64,000 nucleotides of DNA from NCBI GenBank assembly GCA_022828595.1, contig JAKGHH010000001.1, positions 210,317,848 through 210,381,847 of the forward strand, written 5' to 3'. The stretch is from Nelumbo lutea. Lineage: Eukaryota > Streptophyta > Magnoliopsida > Proteales > Nelumbonaceae. Position numbers and translations under genes: made by a program. Shown here in pieces: positions 9,770 through 20,539 of the stretch (the stretch's first letter is position 1; each line of letters begins with the position of its first letter). The notes under the pieces are model-generated. The model did no database searches and was not told where the DNA came from. It saw nothing but the letters and a program-made list of their open reading frames with translations.

Positions 9770-11546
9770 GCCTAACGAGCTACGTCTCCCATGATTCGCG
9801 AGGTAGTGATAACGCTTACATCGAGTTGTGGGAACTCATGCTTTATCAGCCACCTACTGAGCTTGAAGCCCTTGCGGTAGGCATCCACCATTACCCTGTC
9901 GAACTCCTCGACATGACATAGTCTTGGACGGTCTTGACTTTGGCCTCCTCCATGGCATCAAGGAGGGTCTCAGTTTGCTCCTTAACGTCAGCTTTGAGGT
10001 TCTCGACCTGACGCTTCAGAGCTCTCTTCTCAAGCAGCAATTCTTCCTTCTCATGCAACAACTCCTCCTTCTCGTGCTGCCACTCCTCCTTCTCTAACAT
10101 CAGCGATGTAACTAGATCTTTCTGAGCTAGCACATAGCCCTCTAATCGGTGGATCTAGCTACGATCTAGCTCCAGTTTGGTCTGAGTTGCGCGGACTGGT
10201 AGGTCAAGACGTGCACGGCATTGTTCACCTGCCAAGAGAATGCTAGTAAGCGTCAATAAAGCAACAATTACAGAAATTGAAAATCGAAATTCAACGAGAC
10301 TTACCACCATGCAATGGGTAGCTGCTCAAGCTCCAAGCTAAGAAGGCAATAGCTTGGCCCAGCTAGAGATCTCCTCGTCACACGCAGCCCCTTTTCTCTT
10401 TCGGAGGTTGTACTGTGGGTCTAGAATACTCCTGGCTGATCCCTGGGCTGATTCCCTACTTCCCGAAGTAGTGGCGGCGGTCTCGGGAGCGGGCTCGGCA
10501 GTGGCCTTGGGAGCAGGCTCTGAAGTCTCAGGGACGGACACCAAAATCGCCTCAGGCCCCCGAGGTGGAAGGCTCTCCGACTCCTCCAAGTTGATCACCG
10601 AAGGAGCATCACCAGGTAGCCCAGGCTCAGGACTAGAAGCCCGTGGAGGCTCAATGCGAGCTCTCTTTGTAGCTCGCTTCTTTTTCCCCTTCGTCTTCCC
10701 GAAGAAGTTTTCCGCACTGAATCGCTCTATAGGACCTGCAAAAGAGTTCAACGTCAATAATACACAAGGAGACCAACTGGGACACAGGCCGGCCTCAATA
10801 AGCTTGTTCTCAGCAAGGTGGTCCTTGCAATTGAAGCCGAGCTCCGCCCAAGATTGAAGTACCTCACTTGTTTTCTTGTCCAGCCTAATGCAGGAGTCTT
10901 GAATGGCCCCCCTCCAGTGAATAGGGAAGGGCCACCCCGCAATGTTATGAACTACAAAGTAGTCCCATTTCCAGGCCGGGACTTTACTAGGAAGTTTGTG
11001 TAACAACTTGAAGACCGGGCGGGGGGACAGGTAGTAGGTCTGCCTGTGCTCGAGGAGAACGCTAGATGTGTTCTTCTTTATTGATAAGATAGAAGAAAAA
11101 ATGTCAAGATCAAGAAGAAGGGCGTAGTTGAAACAAAGGGAAATTGTACCGACCACGTTTCGGACAAAGTTCGGGTGGAGCTGATCTATGGTTACATCAA
11201 AGTGATTCAACACTTCAACAATGAGAGGGTGCAGTGGAAGGCGGAGCCCAACCATGAGCTATTCCCCAAAAATCACGATCTCGTCGCGATCGTGCTCCCA
11301 GGGAAAGTCGCTCGTGGAAAGATGGTAGGTGTACTCCCTAGGAAGGTTGTATCGGTCTATCAAGCTCCTAAGCCTGTCTACCATCATGGTAGAAGGACCA
11401 AACTTGTTTGGTATCCGACCTCGATTAGAGGTGGATGCTGGTTTACCCGAGGTCTTATGCACCTCGTAGGTAGAATGTGCTTCGGAGGCACTAACTTGAG
11501 CCGAGGTACTCACCTCGGGCTCGTCTAGTTGATTGTGGTTTGACAT
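9770..11546 (-). pseudogene. Antisense ORF of Tat element 1 (gypsy-type 'transposase' domain, coiled coil)
   Basis: It runs opposite to gag-pol. The N-terminal part (11546-11259) ends in FPWEHDRDEIVIFGE; after one in-frame TAG it goes on through a 305-residue frame (11255-10338) with GLRLPLHPLIVEVL, YYLSPRP and WAELGFN. This resembles the plant 'putative gypsy type transposon' family (PF04195), whose function is not known. A basic KKKRATKRAR stretch and an acidic, proline-rich tail follow. After a likely 76-nt intron (10304-10229, GTAAGT to CAG), a coiled coil rich in EKEELL repeats lies at 10133-9891. A first intron of the type seen in element 2 is shortened to about 42 nt (10777-10736) and left open. 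A TGA (RNA sense) sits 10 codons before the second intron. Confidence 0.8.
10229..10304 (-). other. Candidate spliceosomal intron in antisense ORF, element 1
   Basis: On the minus strand GGTAAGT marks the donor and TTGGCAG the acceptor; the intron is 76 nt. The flanking exon text (GCATGGTG before, GTGAACAA after) is shared with element 2, which has a matching 72-nt intron at 45629-45558. The intron bodies differ much more than the exon borders, as expected for a true intron. Confidence 0.7.
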
Positions 11547-11997
11547 AGCTACGGACTGAGAAATGGGATAAAGGAGACTAGCTACGAAATTGAAATTGAA
11601 AAACTGGAAACGAACTAAAAGGAGCTAGGAAGACCTTAGACGCGACCTCAAGACGAGTGTTAGTGAGCTTATGGAGGAGAAAATGACGGGGTCCCCCCCC
11701 TATTTATATCCAAAATTCCTGAGATTCAAAGGTTGAGATCAAGACAATCTAACGGACCTCAAGAAAACCGGCTTCACGACCCTCGAGGAGAAATCGATTT
11801 AGTGCATTTTTTGACATCCGCGGAGTCTATAAATCGCGTCACGTCCATGCGTGAACTGTACGCAATCCAGGTTATTCTTGGTTGAGCCAAACAATGAACT
11901 AGTCCGACTGACGAATTTTGATGAGGCAGCCTAGACTTCAAGCCAAATCCACCCGTCATGTCGTGAACTCCCCGCACCAGGTCAAGACCCCTGGCTC

Positions 11998-12014
11998 GAG
12001 GAGTGGGGGTCAAT
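11998..12014 (+). other. Polypurine tract of element 1
   Basis: The purine-rich 'gaggagtgggggtcaat' lies directly before the 3' LTR, where plus-strand priming occurs in LTR retrotransposons. Element 2 has the same layout at 47301-47318. Confidence 0.7.
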
Positions 12015-12844
12015 TGATGGAGGGTGATTTACCCCGACCTCATCATAGGGGGACACGTGGGCGTGACTCGGCATAAGTGACAGCTCAGCACAACCAATTC
12101 GCTAAGGTCCAGTGTGGCAGCTCAGCACCAGGATTATCCCGAACTCCTCCCAAGTAAAGGAGCCCTCGAGCTCCTCCTCAAGAAGGGAACACCCTAAGCT
12201 GAGATTCTTCCACGGGAGCATCCCAAGCCAAGGTACTGCAAGACAGGAATCTCCTGAGCTCAAGGCACTTCGGGGTGAGCTCAGGAGCCTCCTAATGAAT
12301 TTATTCTGACTCAGACCTGAGTAGGCCACCTCGGGTAGAATCACCTCAGTATGGCACCTACAGTTCGACATAGGGTAGCTCGGTGCAGGGTAGCTCGCAG
12401 GAAGACAGCTCGGCGTATCACAGGAAGATCTCCCCTGACAACCCTACCTGCCAAACCTGGATCCCTACACCACGTCTCTCGCCAAACGGTATCGTGCCTA
12501 CCAAACCTGAGAGGTGTCCCCCGCTTGACAGAGTCATACCCTGCAACGATAACCTGCGCAGCCCTGGCAAGTAATGGCTGCAGCAGAGAATTAGAAGCAG
12601 TTATGTCAGATTTGGCAGAGCATCGTTATATAAGAGCTCCTACCCCCATAGAGCAAAGGTAATTATTGCATTCGCGCTATCTGCACTCTAGATTTCTTCA
12701 TCTTCACTGCAATTTTCTCTCTCAGAGTTCTAACTTAAGCATCGGAGTGTTCCCACTCGGAGAGCTCCTCGAGAATCCTTCATTCTCTTCTTCTCAGGTG
12801 TCGTCTGTCACCAGCTCGGAGTGTGACCAGATTGCGCAACATCA
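12015..12844 (+). repeat. 3' LTR of element 1
   Basis: It begins TGATGGAGGGTGATTT, ends AACATCA and keeps the TATATAAG box at 12627-12634. It aligns to the 5' LTR with many scattered substitutions and two length changes, so the insertion is not recent. The following ttatc matches atatc before the 5' LTR at four of five positions. Confidence 0.9.
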
Positions 12845-12849
12845 TTATC

Positions 12850-14640
12850 AATTGTTGGATCCATTGTATTTATGCTCCACTATGTGCTTACACAACAATT
12901 GTAACTACAAAGTGCCCTCATGTTGTTATTCTAAGACTCTCGGAAGAGAAGCCCTCTTGACAAAGCCACAAGCCCCATGGAACCCCTCCAACTACTAGAA
13001 GAGACATTTACGATGTATAGACTGGTGTTAAAAGATGTCCATGTTCTATAGGGGAGTGATCACATTCGGTTTCCTAACAAAAAAAAACTAAATTGGTTGT
13101 GGGTGAGTTTAAGTAGCTCTATATTTGAATATTTTTATTTTTTAAATAATTTAAAAATCATAAAGTTATAAGGAGTTTGGGAAGCAATATGATGAGGAGA
13201 GAGAATAAGTTGATACGGATAACTCTAGATAACTCTATTTCAAGTATACTAGTAAGCATGCACGTGGTAATTCTAAATGATGATAATGATAGTAATAATG
13301 TTTCAAATTTTTTTTCTAAATATCTATTTTTATTTTTAAATGATTTTTTATTTTTATTATTAATCGGATGCATATTGAAAAATCCAAATATAACTACATA
13401 AACACTTCATCTAAATATGTGGATGGAGTTGTGAAATTTCAAATATCATTGACAAGTCTACCTACTTGGTTAGATTTTTCTTTTTATAATATTTTATTTT
13501 CTTTTGTGTGTTTTTTTCTATTCACTTATCAAAGAAATGCAAAATTTAAATAAAATGAATTAAATGATGTGAAAAGTAGTAGTTCAATTTACAATTTAAA
13601 CCTCACAATTAAATAGGGACTAGAAGTTATTTATATTTTTAATAGTAGTGTAAATATAGAATTACAGATGTGTTCAATTTTTTATAAATTTTTTATATTT
13701 TTTTACAAAAATAATTTGGATATGTCACACTTACTTTTTGTTTAATATGATAATTAATTAATACTATACATGTGCATGGATGTTTTTTGCAACATTTATG
13801 TATTTTTTATTTTTGTATTTTTATATTTTGTTAATTTTTATTATTTATTTATGACATTAAATGCTTACACATTTGGCTAAAAAGTTGAAATGATGATCAT
13901 TGCCAAATAGTAAAATAATTTAATAACTTAAATAACTTATTGGTGAAAAATAACTTAAATATAGGATTTAATAAGAGAAAATGAGAATTAATACCTTAAG
14001 TATAAGACTTAATGAAAAGGGAATAAATGAGGTGGAAAGTAATAATTGGAGTTACATTTTCAACCATTACAATCAGAAATGTAATAAGTAGACAAATATG
14101 AGCATTTTAGTAGCCATTAAAAGCTGGCATTAAAGTTGTAATAAAACGACTTTCATACATTTTATCAAATAAACAACTATCTAATAATTAGCAAGAAATA
14201 AGCAATTATTATTCTAATTAAAGAAAAGCAACATAAAAGCATGTAGATATACAAGAAAAGGCTATCAAGCCAAATGGGCCCTCTGTGGGCCTCACCTATG
14301 GTCCAAGAACTCTCTAGCAGAGTCGCCAATTTATGAGCATTAGGAAAATGGCTCACTTAGGCTGAAATGGAGTTGCCACCCATTAATTTAGGAAATGGAG
14401 GTGGTGGGGCCTCCAAGATTGAATTCCAAAAACATTTTTGTTTTAATAGTGACTCCAAAGCCCAAAGCACTAGCTAAACCAATCTGAGTAAGACTTAAAT
14501 GAAAGAGGGAAAGGGTTAGGCACCCCTCTCCTGGGTCCAATAGGTGGGGCCCACATGGGATCCAAACAAGTACAATAACAATTATTTAAGCAAACTAAAA
14601 CATACTAACAAAAGACAAGGACAAATCAACAAATCTGCAA
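12850..14640. other. AT-rich non-coding stretch
   Basis: No gene is visible. The DNA is AT-rich with short frames only. The segment 14280-14560 ('agcagagtcgccaattt', 'gagttgccacccattaattt', 'ggttaggcacccctctcctggg') has the style of a degraded dispersed plant repeat, but I cannot name it or define its ends. Confidence 0.45.
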
Positions 14641-14649
14641 TACTAATTT

Positions 14650-15080
14650 TCACTATTATTTTATTTTATTATTTATTATGATTTATTGCTTTTTATTTAT
14701 TTTTTACTATTTTGGTTTATCCTTTTTTATTATCATTACTGTTTTATCTACTTATTTATATTATTATTTTTTCATCTTTTTACTTCTTTATTTAATTTTC
14801 CTAATTATTTATTTCATCATTTTTTGACTTTTTTGCATTGTCTATTTATTATTATATTTTCATTTATTTTAATTATTTCCTCACACAATCCTATTTGTAT
14901 ACCCTATTCTCTCTCCCAACCCTTTTCATTATTTTCTATATTTATTGATTTATTTACTCTCAATTATTATTCATTTTTTTACTATTCTAATTTTGGGGGC
15001 TCACCCTCCTTTGATTTACACAGAAATATAATTCAGCTCCACTATGTTAATTCATCCACACTCCCCCCTTTCCTCTAATC
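14650..15080. repeat. T-rich low-complexity tract
   Basis: The plus strand is dominated by TTTAT/TATTTT runs from 14650 to about 14990. The 130-residue frame that crosses it is almost all Phe, Leu, Ile, Tyr and Ser, which is what poly-pyrimidine DNA encodes by chance, so I do not call a gene. Confidence 0.7.
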
Positions 15081-15099
15081 AGTGCTAAATGAATTCAGC

Positions 15100-17165
15100 T
15101 TCTCCTATCTTCCTAATGGCTGATGCTCCCCGGTTCAAATCTTCTCAAGATGTCACATAATGCATCACATATCGCAAAACATTCACTAAAGCAATACAGA
15201 ATAGATTTATAGAGAATTCAAAGCTTCAATCTATGAGCAAGAGTTTATATATAAAGGGAGCTAAAATGACATTACAAAACTTACTAACATTGAAAGAAAT
15301 CCAATTAGTTTTTCAAAACCAGTAAAGAGAGAGGAAAGACCGATTTTGCTTACAAAACTGCTGGATAACTAAAATAAAGAAAAACGGCTAATCTGATATA
15401 GAATATATAAACTACTAAAGAGTTGGGTCAATAAGGAGAGCCTACTGGAACTGGTCCAGTGGAGACCAAACCAACCCCGTCGACTCCCTTTCTTCCTCAA
15501 GCTCCAATTACAGGTATATACTGAAAAGTAGAATAAAAATAGCTAAAAGGATAACTATGCCACAGGGGGAATTAATGCTTACCTGTGGATGTCTGGGCCT
15601 GAGAACTGTCAATGAACAGAGAAAACTAAGCCACAGGGGGATTCCAATTTGAAGTGATTGTTGCAACAGGGGAACGTTCCCGACCTTCTTCTTTGAATTA
15701 TGATAATCCTTGGTCTTTGCAATTTGTAAACTGGCTAGATAAGTGTCCTCCCAGTGAGGTTCTTTTCCAAAACAGAGAGAAGAATGACCTCGGATCACAG
15801 ATGATCTCACTTCCACTCAGTTCGCAGAAAAGGTAAGGAACAGAGGACCGGCAACGACCATGGAGCCTGAATGTTGAAGAAGACTGATATTAGTGCTGGG
15901 GGGGACAAAAGCTTTGAGAAAACGGTAAGAAATCTGAAGATCTGATGGAAAATGGAATGTATACCACCGTTTTGACCCCTCTCTATGACAGTTTGAGTTC
16001 GGAAGCCAAGTATAAACTACCGGCAGCACTGACCAATGGGGAAGAGAGAAAGAGGAGGGGAGAAAGAAGAAGGGGAAGAAACAAGAGCAAGAGGGATATA
16101 AGAATGCAAGTGTTTGAAGGGTTAGGATCCATCATATGGATGGCCAAACCATGCTAGATGGCTGGAAGAAATTTCAAAAATTTCCTAATCCTTCTCGGAA
16201 TTGAATTCCCTATGTTTTAAAAAACTATATTTTTTCGAAGTGATCTTGCACTGAACTGAACCAAATTTGAAACCAAACAAAGTGGGGGATGTGTACCTAA
16301 TACTGATACCACAAATGCAGATCCAAAGGTAGAAGTTCACACCCAAATCAGTCTTAAAAGCAGCCTCCACGGAAGATGGCATAGTATATAAGTGCAGCTG
16401 ATTCAACAACATAGTTTTCAGCAAAACTGAGATCCAACTGCTTAAATCGAACTAAGGATGATGAGCCTGATATCCCCTAAGCTTTTCTTGCAAAAATTAG
16501 AGGAAAAACTTATCTATACCAGTTCTAGATAACTATTGTCGAATTGGGAAAAACTGGGAGACAAAAAGGTGTAGAAAGAACCAAAAACTACAAAAATATA
16601 AAATTGTCTTAGACTGGTCCGCCCCTCTTTTAGAATCTCTTATGGAGCTATCTCCTAATCTAATTAGGAGATAATCTAGATCAAAATAAGATCTAGACTC
16701 TAATTAGATATATACTTTATCTTCTTTATCATGTGACAATTTAATTAATCATATTAATTATGGGCCTTAAGCCCATCAACTATAAGGCTCATGACCCAAG
16801 GGTATTGATTTGTATGGTTTGGGACCCCATAATGACCTCACAAAAGTCCACATGCGTTCGGCCTAGCCTCTATGAAAATCCTTGTCTAAATTCACTACTA
16901 AATATAGTGAACTCCTAAGCATATCACTATGGGCTCAATATGGGTCCAACATTTATACTTAAATTATCATTGAATTCAATCTTCCAATGAAGATTCAAGG
17001 ATAATGGACTTAAATAAGATAAAGCCCATCAGGGAATCAGCCTTGTAATGGTCTCTTATACTTAACATCTCGGCCCATAATGAATAAACACTATCCGACA
17101 ATGAAGGACCCCTCCCCCAGCTGCAAGGTGCAGTGTCACACTCTCTACTTGGATGGATCCAGGAA
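15100..17165. other. Non-coding stretch without recognisable gene
   Basis: Short frames occur on both strands (for example at 15508-15836 and 15817-16157) but none shows a known domain or convincing splice-linked exons. I see no terminal repeats. Confidence 0.4.
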
Positions 17166-17173
17166 TTAAAACA

Positions 17174-17176
<3 letters not shown>

Positions 17177-17204
<28 letters not shown>

Positions 17205-17205
17205 T
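17177..17205. repeat. (AT)n microsatellite
   Basis: About 14 uninterrupted AT units. Confidence 0.9.
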
Positions 17206-17898
17206 GCAAAACTAGACTTCCATTGCTGGTGGTTCAGGTTTCTATCAGAGAGAGTGTAAACCCTAACATTCACTTTGCCTAACAAAGTATCGATCCTATC
17301 ACTATGATCACTTACTCAGATGAATTCTAAGACAGACCCAACATACCCAGGTTTTGAACCTTAATGGATCTTGTTGATTAGCATATCAAAGACAGCACAA
17401 TCCAACACCTAATGCAATACCATAATCAAGTCTATGGGTTATGTGTAACTTTCTAGTTTTGCCCATCAATCTCCAAGGTCCATGGCATAACTGGAAAATG
17501 GTTCGGGTTCAATGTTTCATCCAAACACACACTACATGTGCTTTAGGTCTAACCCTAACAACTAAGACAAGCAGCCCCAACTTCTTTGGCAATACATTAG
17601 TGTTAGCCTTGGCAAGATAAACCCCCAAAGTCTATCCAACAACTAAGAACATTCTAAACTAACATGAATCTCATATGTATCCAATTTAAAGAGTAATTAC
17701 ACAAAAACATACCAATATCAACATTAAACAATAATGCACTTTTATTCATTTATAATAAATGTATCTATACATCAATTTGATTAGAGCTAAGGGCATACAC
17801 TATCTAACAACAAGAAGGCAATTTGTTGAGTTCAGATCCGCCGCTATAAAGATGTAGTGGCGGTGATGAGATGGAAAAGAGGGAGAGGACTATAGGGA

Positions 17899-17931
17899 GA
17901 GAAGAAGAAGAAGAAGAAGAAGAAGAAGAAA
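17899..17931. repeat. (GAA)n microsatellite
   Basis: Ten or so GAA units, with a second GAA/GGA-rich tract at 18121-18170. The two tracts lie in a purine-rich region 17860-18240 whose minus strand reads as poly-Ser. Confidence 0.85.
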
Positions 17932-18539
17932 GAGAGGCCAGAGGTGGAGGTTGGAAATGAAAGGGCTTACTGTCGCTGCTCTGAGTCGAGGGAGTGAGGA
18001 GTGAAGACGATGGATAGAAGATTATCAAATTCGGTCCGTCAGGATAAGGATGATGGGGATGGATAAGAGTGAAGGGAGGAGGATAATGAATGTAAAAAAA
18101 GTAGAGAGAATGAGGGAGGGTGAAAGAAGAAGAATAAGAAGAAGAAGAAGAAAAAGAAGAGGAGGAGGAGAATAAAGAGAGACTAGAGATGAAGTAGACT
18201 CGTCGTCGCTCTAGTTCACTTCCAAGAAGAAGATGAATAGTAGATTTTCTTTAGTCAAAAACTTAGGTTGGGTTTTATAGGTAGGGTTAAAGGTAATTTT
18301 GTAATTTTAGGAAAGGTTAGGGGTAATTTTGTAATTTTTTAAGTTTGGGTCAAAATCAGTCTAGGGGTAGACTGAGGTCCTGGTTCAATGATGGGTGGTT
18401 CTGGGTCAAAAAATAGAGGGTTGAGATGGGCCTAAGTGTCTAACTACAGAGAGTAGGTTTGTCATTTGTGTGTGTGGACCCACAAGATTAACTGAAATGG
18501 AATATTTTTAGAGGAAGGGGTAAATAGGGGTATTTTTTG

Positions 18540-19230
18540 CTAAAATTTGGTAGGGTGAGGTTTTTTGACATTCTGGGTTGATCAATGGGGTCAGATTGGA
18601 TTAAATGGACCCAGATCAGGCAGATCTTGAAAGAGCTTGATTCGATCAATTTGGAGCTTTGGGACAGAACCTTAGTACGATGAAGGGGCAAACAAATGTA
18701 GTTTTGGGTGCAATTTCACAAGGTAGGGTTTTTGGACAGTCCAAGGTGATTGGTAAGTTCAAATCAAAAAGATTTGGAATCCAGTCAATTTGGAGTCCCG
18801 AAACGGAATCTAGGTGCGATGCAAGGGTAAACAAAGGTGTTTTGGGATGAAATTTTATAGGTGCATATTTGGAGGTGTCTAGGATCTGATGGTGATGTCT
18901 GATTAGTCTTGGAGGGTTAAGATCATAGGAATTTGAGTCAATGGGATGTTCTGGAATGGAATCTTGGTTTGATGAAAGGGCAAATGGGGGAATCTGGAGT
19001 TAAACCTTTATGGGCAGGTATTTTGATGTATTTGGAATTTAATGGTGTGGCCTGATTTGTTCAAATGTGTTAAGATCAAGGGAATCTGGGTTTCAAGTGA
19101 CTAGGCTAATGATAGGCATTGAAATGGAATCTTTGCTTAATGAAGGGCTAAATGGAGGAATCTTGAGATGAAAGTTTACGGGTAGGTATTTTGAGAGGTC
19201 TTGAGTTTGATGGTGGTGTCTGATTTGAGG
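18540..19230. repeat. Diverged tandem array, about 140-165 bp period
   Basis: A core of the form 'ggaatctnggtncgatgaaagggcaaa' recurs at about 18661, 18798, 18952 and 19118, each followed by similar text (a 'ttttgggatgaaattttataggtgcatatttgg'-like stretch, then 'gatggtgatgtctgatt'). Spacings are roughly 137, 154 and 166 bp. At least four units are visible. No coding frame spans it. I do not recognise the family. Confidence 0.65.
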
Positions 19231-20285
19231 GTAAAATTGTAGGCAGGGATTGATCGTGGCTATCTAATTGGTATCGAATGGGTTTAATGGTGGATTTAGG
19301 GGCTTTGGGTTGAAGGTTGGGATTTTTAGGTTTTTTGGTGTTTTGGAGAGATTGAGAGAGTCTGATCAGGTGGGGTAAATTGGAGGCCTAGGCAACAGAC
19401 CGAGCCAAAATCGGATGCTAACACTTAATTTGACAAGTCTTAATTATTCTATGCCTTTTTTTTGTACAGAGCATTACAACCTTTAAATAGACCTCAAAAC
19501 AATCTTACAATGATAAACCATTTATTATGAAGAAAAAAATTTCCCAATAAACAGCAACTATAAAACCAAAATACAGCTTTGCCAATCTCAAACAAATCAA
19601 ACAATTGTAAACAATTCAAAATATCTAAACATAAACAAATTAAAATAAATCAAAATACGACTATCTCTGTCTCTCCTAATTCGGTTTATGATGACAAGGG
19701 GGTCAGTGTTTTCTCTTCGTTTATCTCAAAAATCTGAATTAGGTTTCCTATGAATAGTCGTTTGAAAAAGAAGAAGAAGAAGAACATACCTTTGTTGCTT
19801 GTTCACCGTTGGCTAGGCGTATGGCATAAGGATGCTACTTTAACCTATAAAAAATGAAGAATATGGTAAGAAGTAACGTGAGAGATTAAATGTGCAACAA
19901 CGAAGAAGAAAAATGGAAAGAAAAGAAAGAGTTGTGGCCATGAACATACTTGAAGCAATCTTTAGACGCAAGCGGTGATTGTCTTTCTCGTTCGAGAGAG
20001 AAAACAAAAATGAGCTTAGGTTTTTAGGTTTTGGGGTGTTTTGAGATGAAGGAGCAAGTCACATCATTTCAAAATTCTTGGGGGTATTTTTGACTTTGTG
20101 CTAGCTCTGAAACACATCTGAGCGCATTAAGAGCTAGGTCGTGAGCCTATAGTTTCAAATCTGAAAACAAATTTCAGAGCAATCTTTAGACGCAACACCG
20201 AACGAGTCTGGTGTTTGAATTTTTCAAACACCAAATCTCTGAAAAGCATTATCAAATGCCACCTTATTTCATTTTGGGCGTTTGA
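19231..20285. other. Non-coding stretch
   Basis: No gene seen. The phrase 'caatctttagacgcaa' occurs twice (near 19957 and 20180), so part of this stretch is locally duplicated. Confidence 0.4.
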
Positions 20286-20289
20286 TAGT

Positions 20290-20535
20290 CTTTTTCATAA
20301 AAGCACTTTTACGAAAGCACTTTTATGAAAGCACTTTTATAGAAGTAATTTTATGAAAATACTTTTACAAAAATACTTTTATGAGAGCACTTTTATGGAG
20401 GTACTTTTATAAAGGCACTTTTATAGTACTTTTATAAATGTAAAAGTACCTTTATGAGAGCACTTCTACGGAAGTATTTTATAAAAGTACTGTTACAAAA
20501 GCACTTTTACAAAGTACTTTTATAAAATTCATATA
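20290..20535. repeat. Minisatellite, about 15-17 bp unit
   Basis: About 15 diverged units of 'aaagcacttttatgaa' in head-to-tail order. Units vary at a few positions (gcactttta, atactttta, gtactttta). The unit is part of a sequence style ('aagcacttttac') common at borders of plant MITEs, but here it is a run of its own. Confidence 0.8.
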
Positions 20536-20539
20536 GGGA

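Larger units (their letters stand above)
2877..12844 (+). mobile_element. Ty3-gypsy LTR retrotransposon, Tat-type, near full length (element 1)
   Basis: A 9.97-kb element has LTRs at 2877-3777 and 12015-12844, a primer-binding site just inside the 5' LTR, gag, protease, RT, RNase H and integrase remnants in the Ty3-gypsy order, a long antisense ORF between integrase and 3' LTR, and a purine-rich tract before the 3' LTR. An extra antisense ORF at that place is known from Tat-lineage elements such as Grande. Flanks atatc and ttatc form an imperfect 5-bp target duplication. All enzyme frames are broken by stops, and catalytic residues are lost in RT and integrase, so it cannot move by itself. 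The antisense frame is the best preserved long frame. Confidence 0.93.

Noticed and set aside
14686..15078. 130-codon frame with many Phe, Leu, Ile
   Set aside because: It lies in T-rich low-complexity DNA and looks membrane-like only because of TTT/CTT/ATT codons.
20290..20535. Regularly spaced repeats, considered as a CRISPR array
   Set aside because: Units abut with no unique spacers, and this is plant nuclear DNA.
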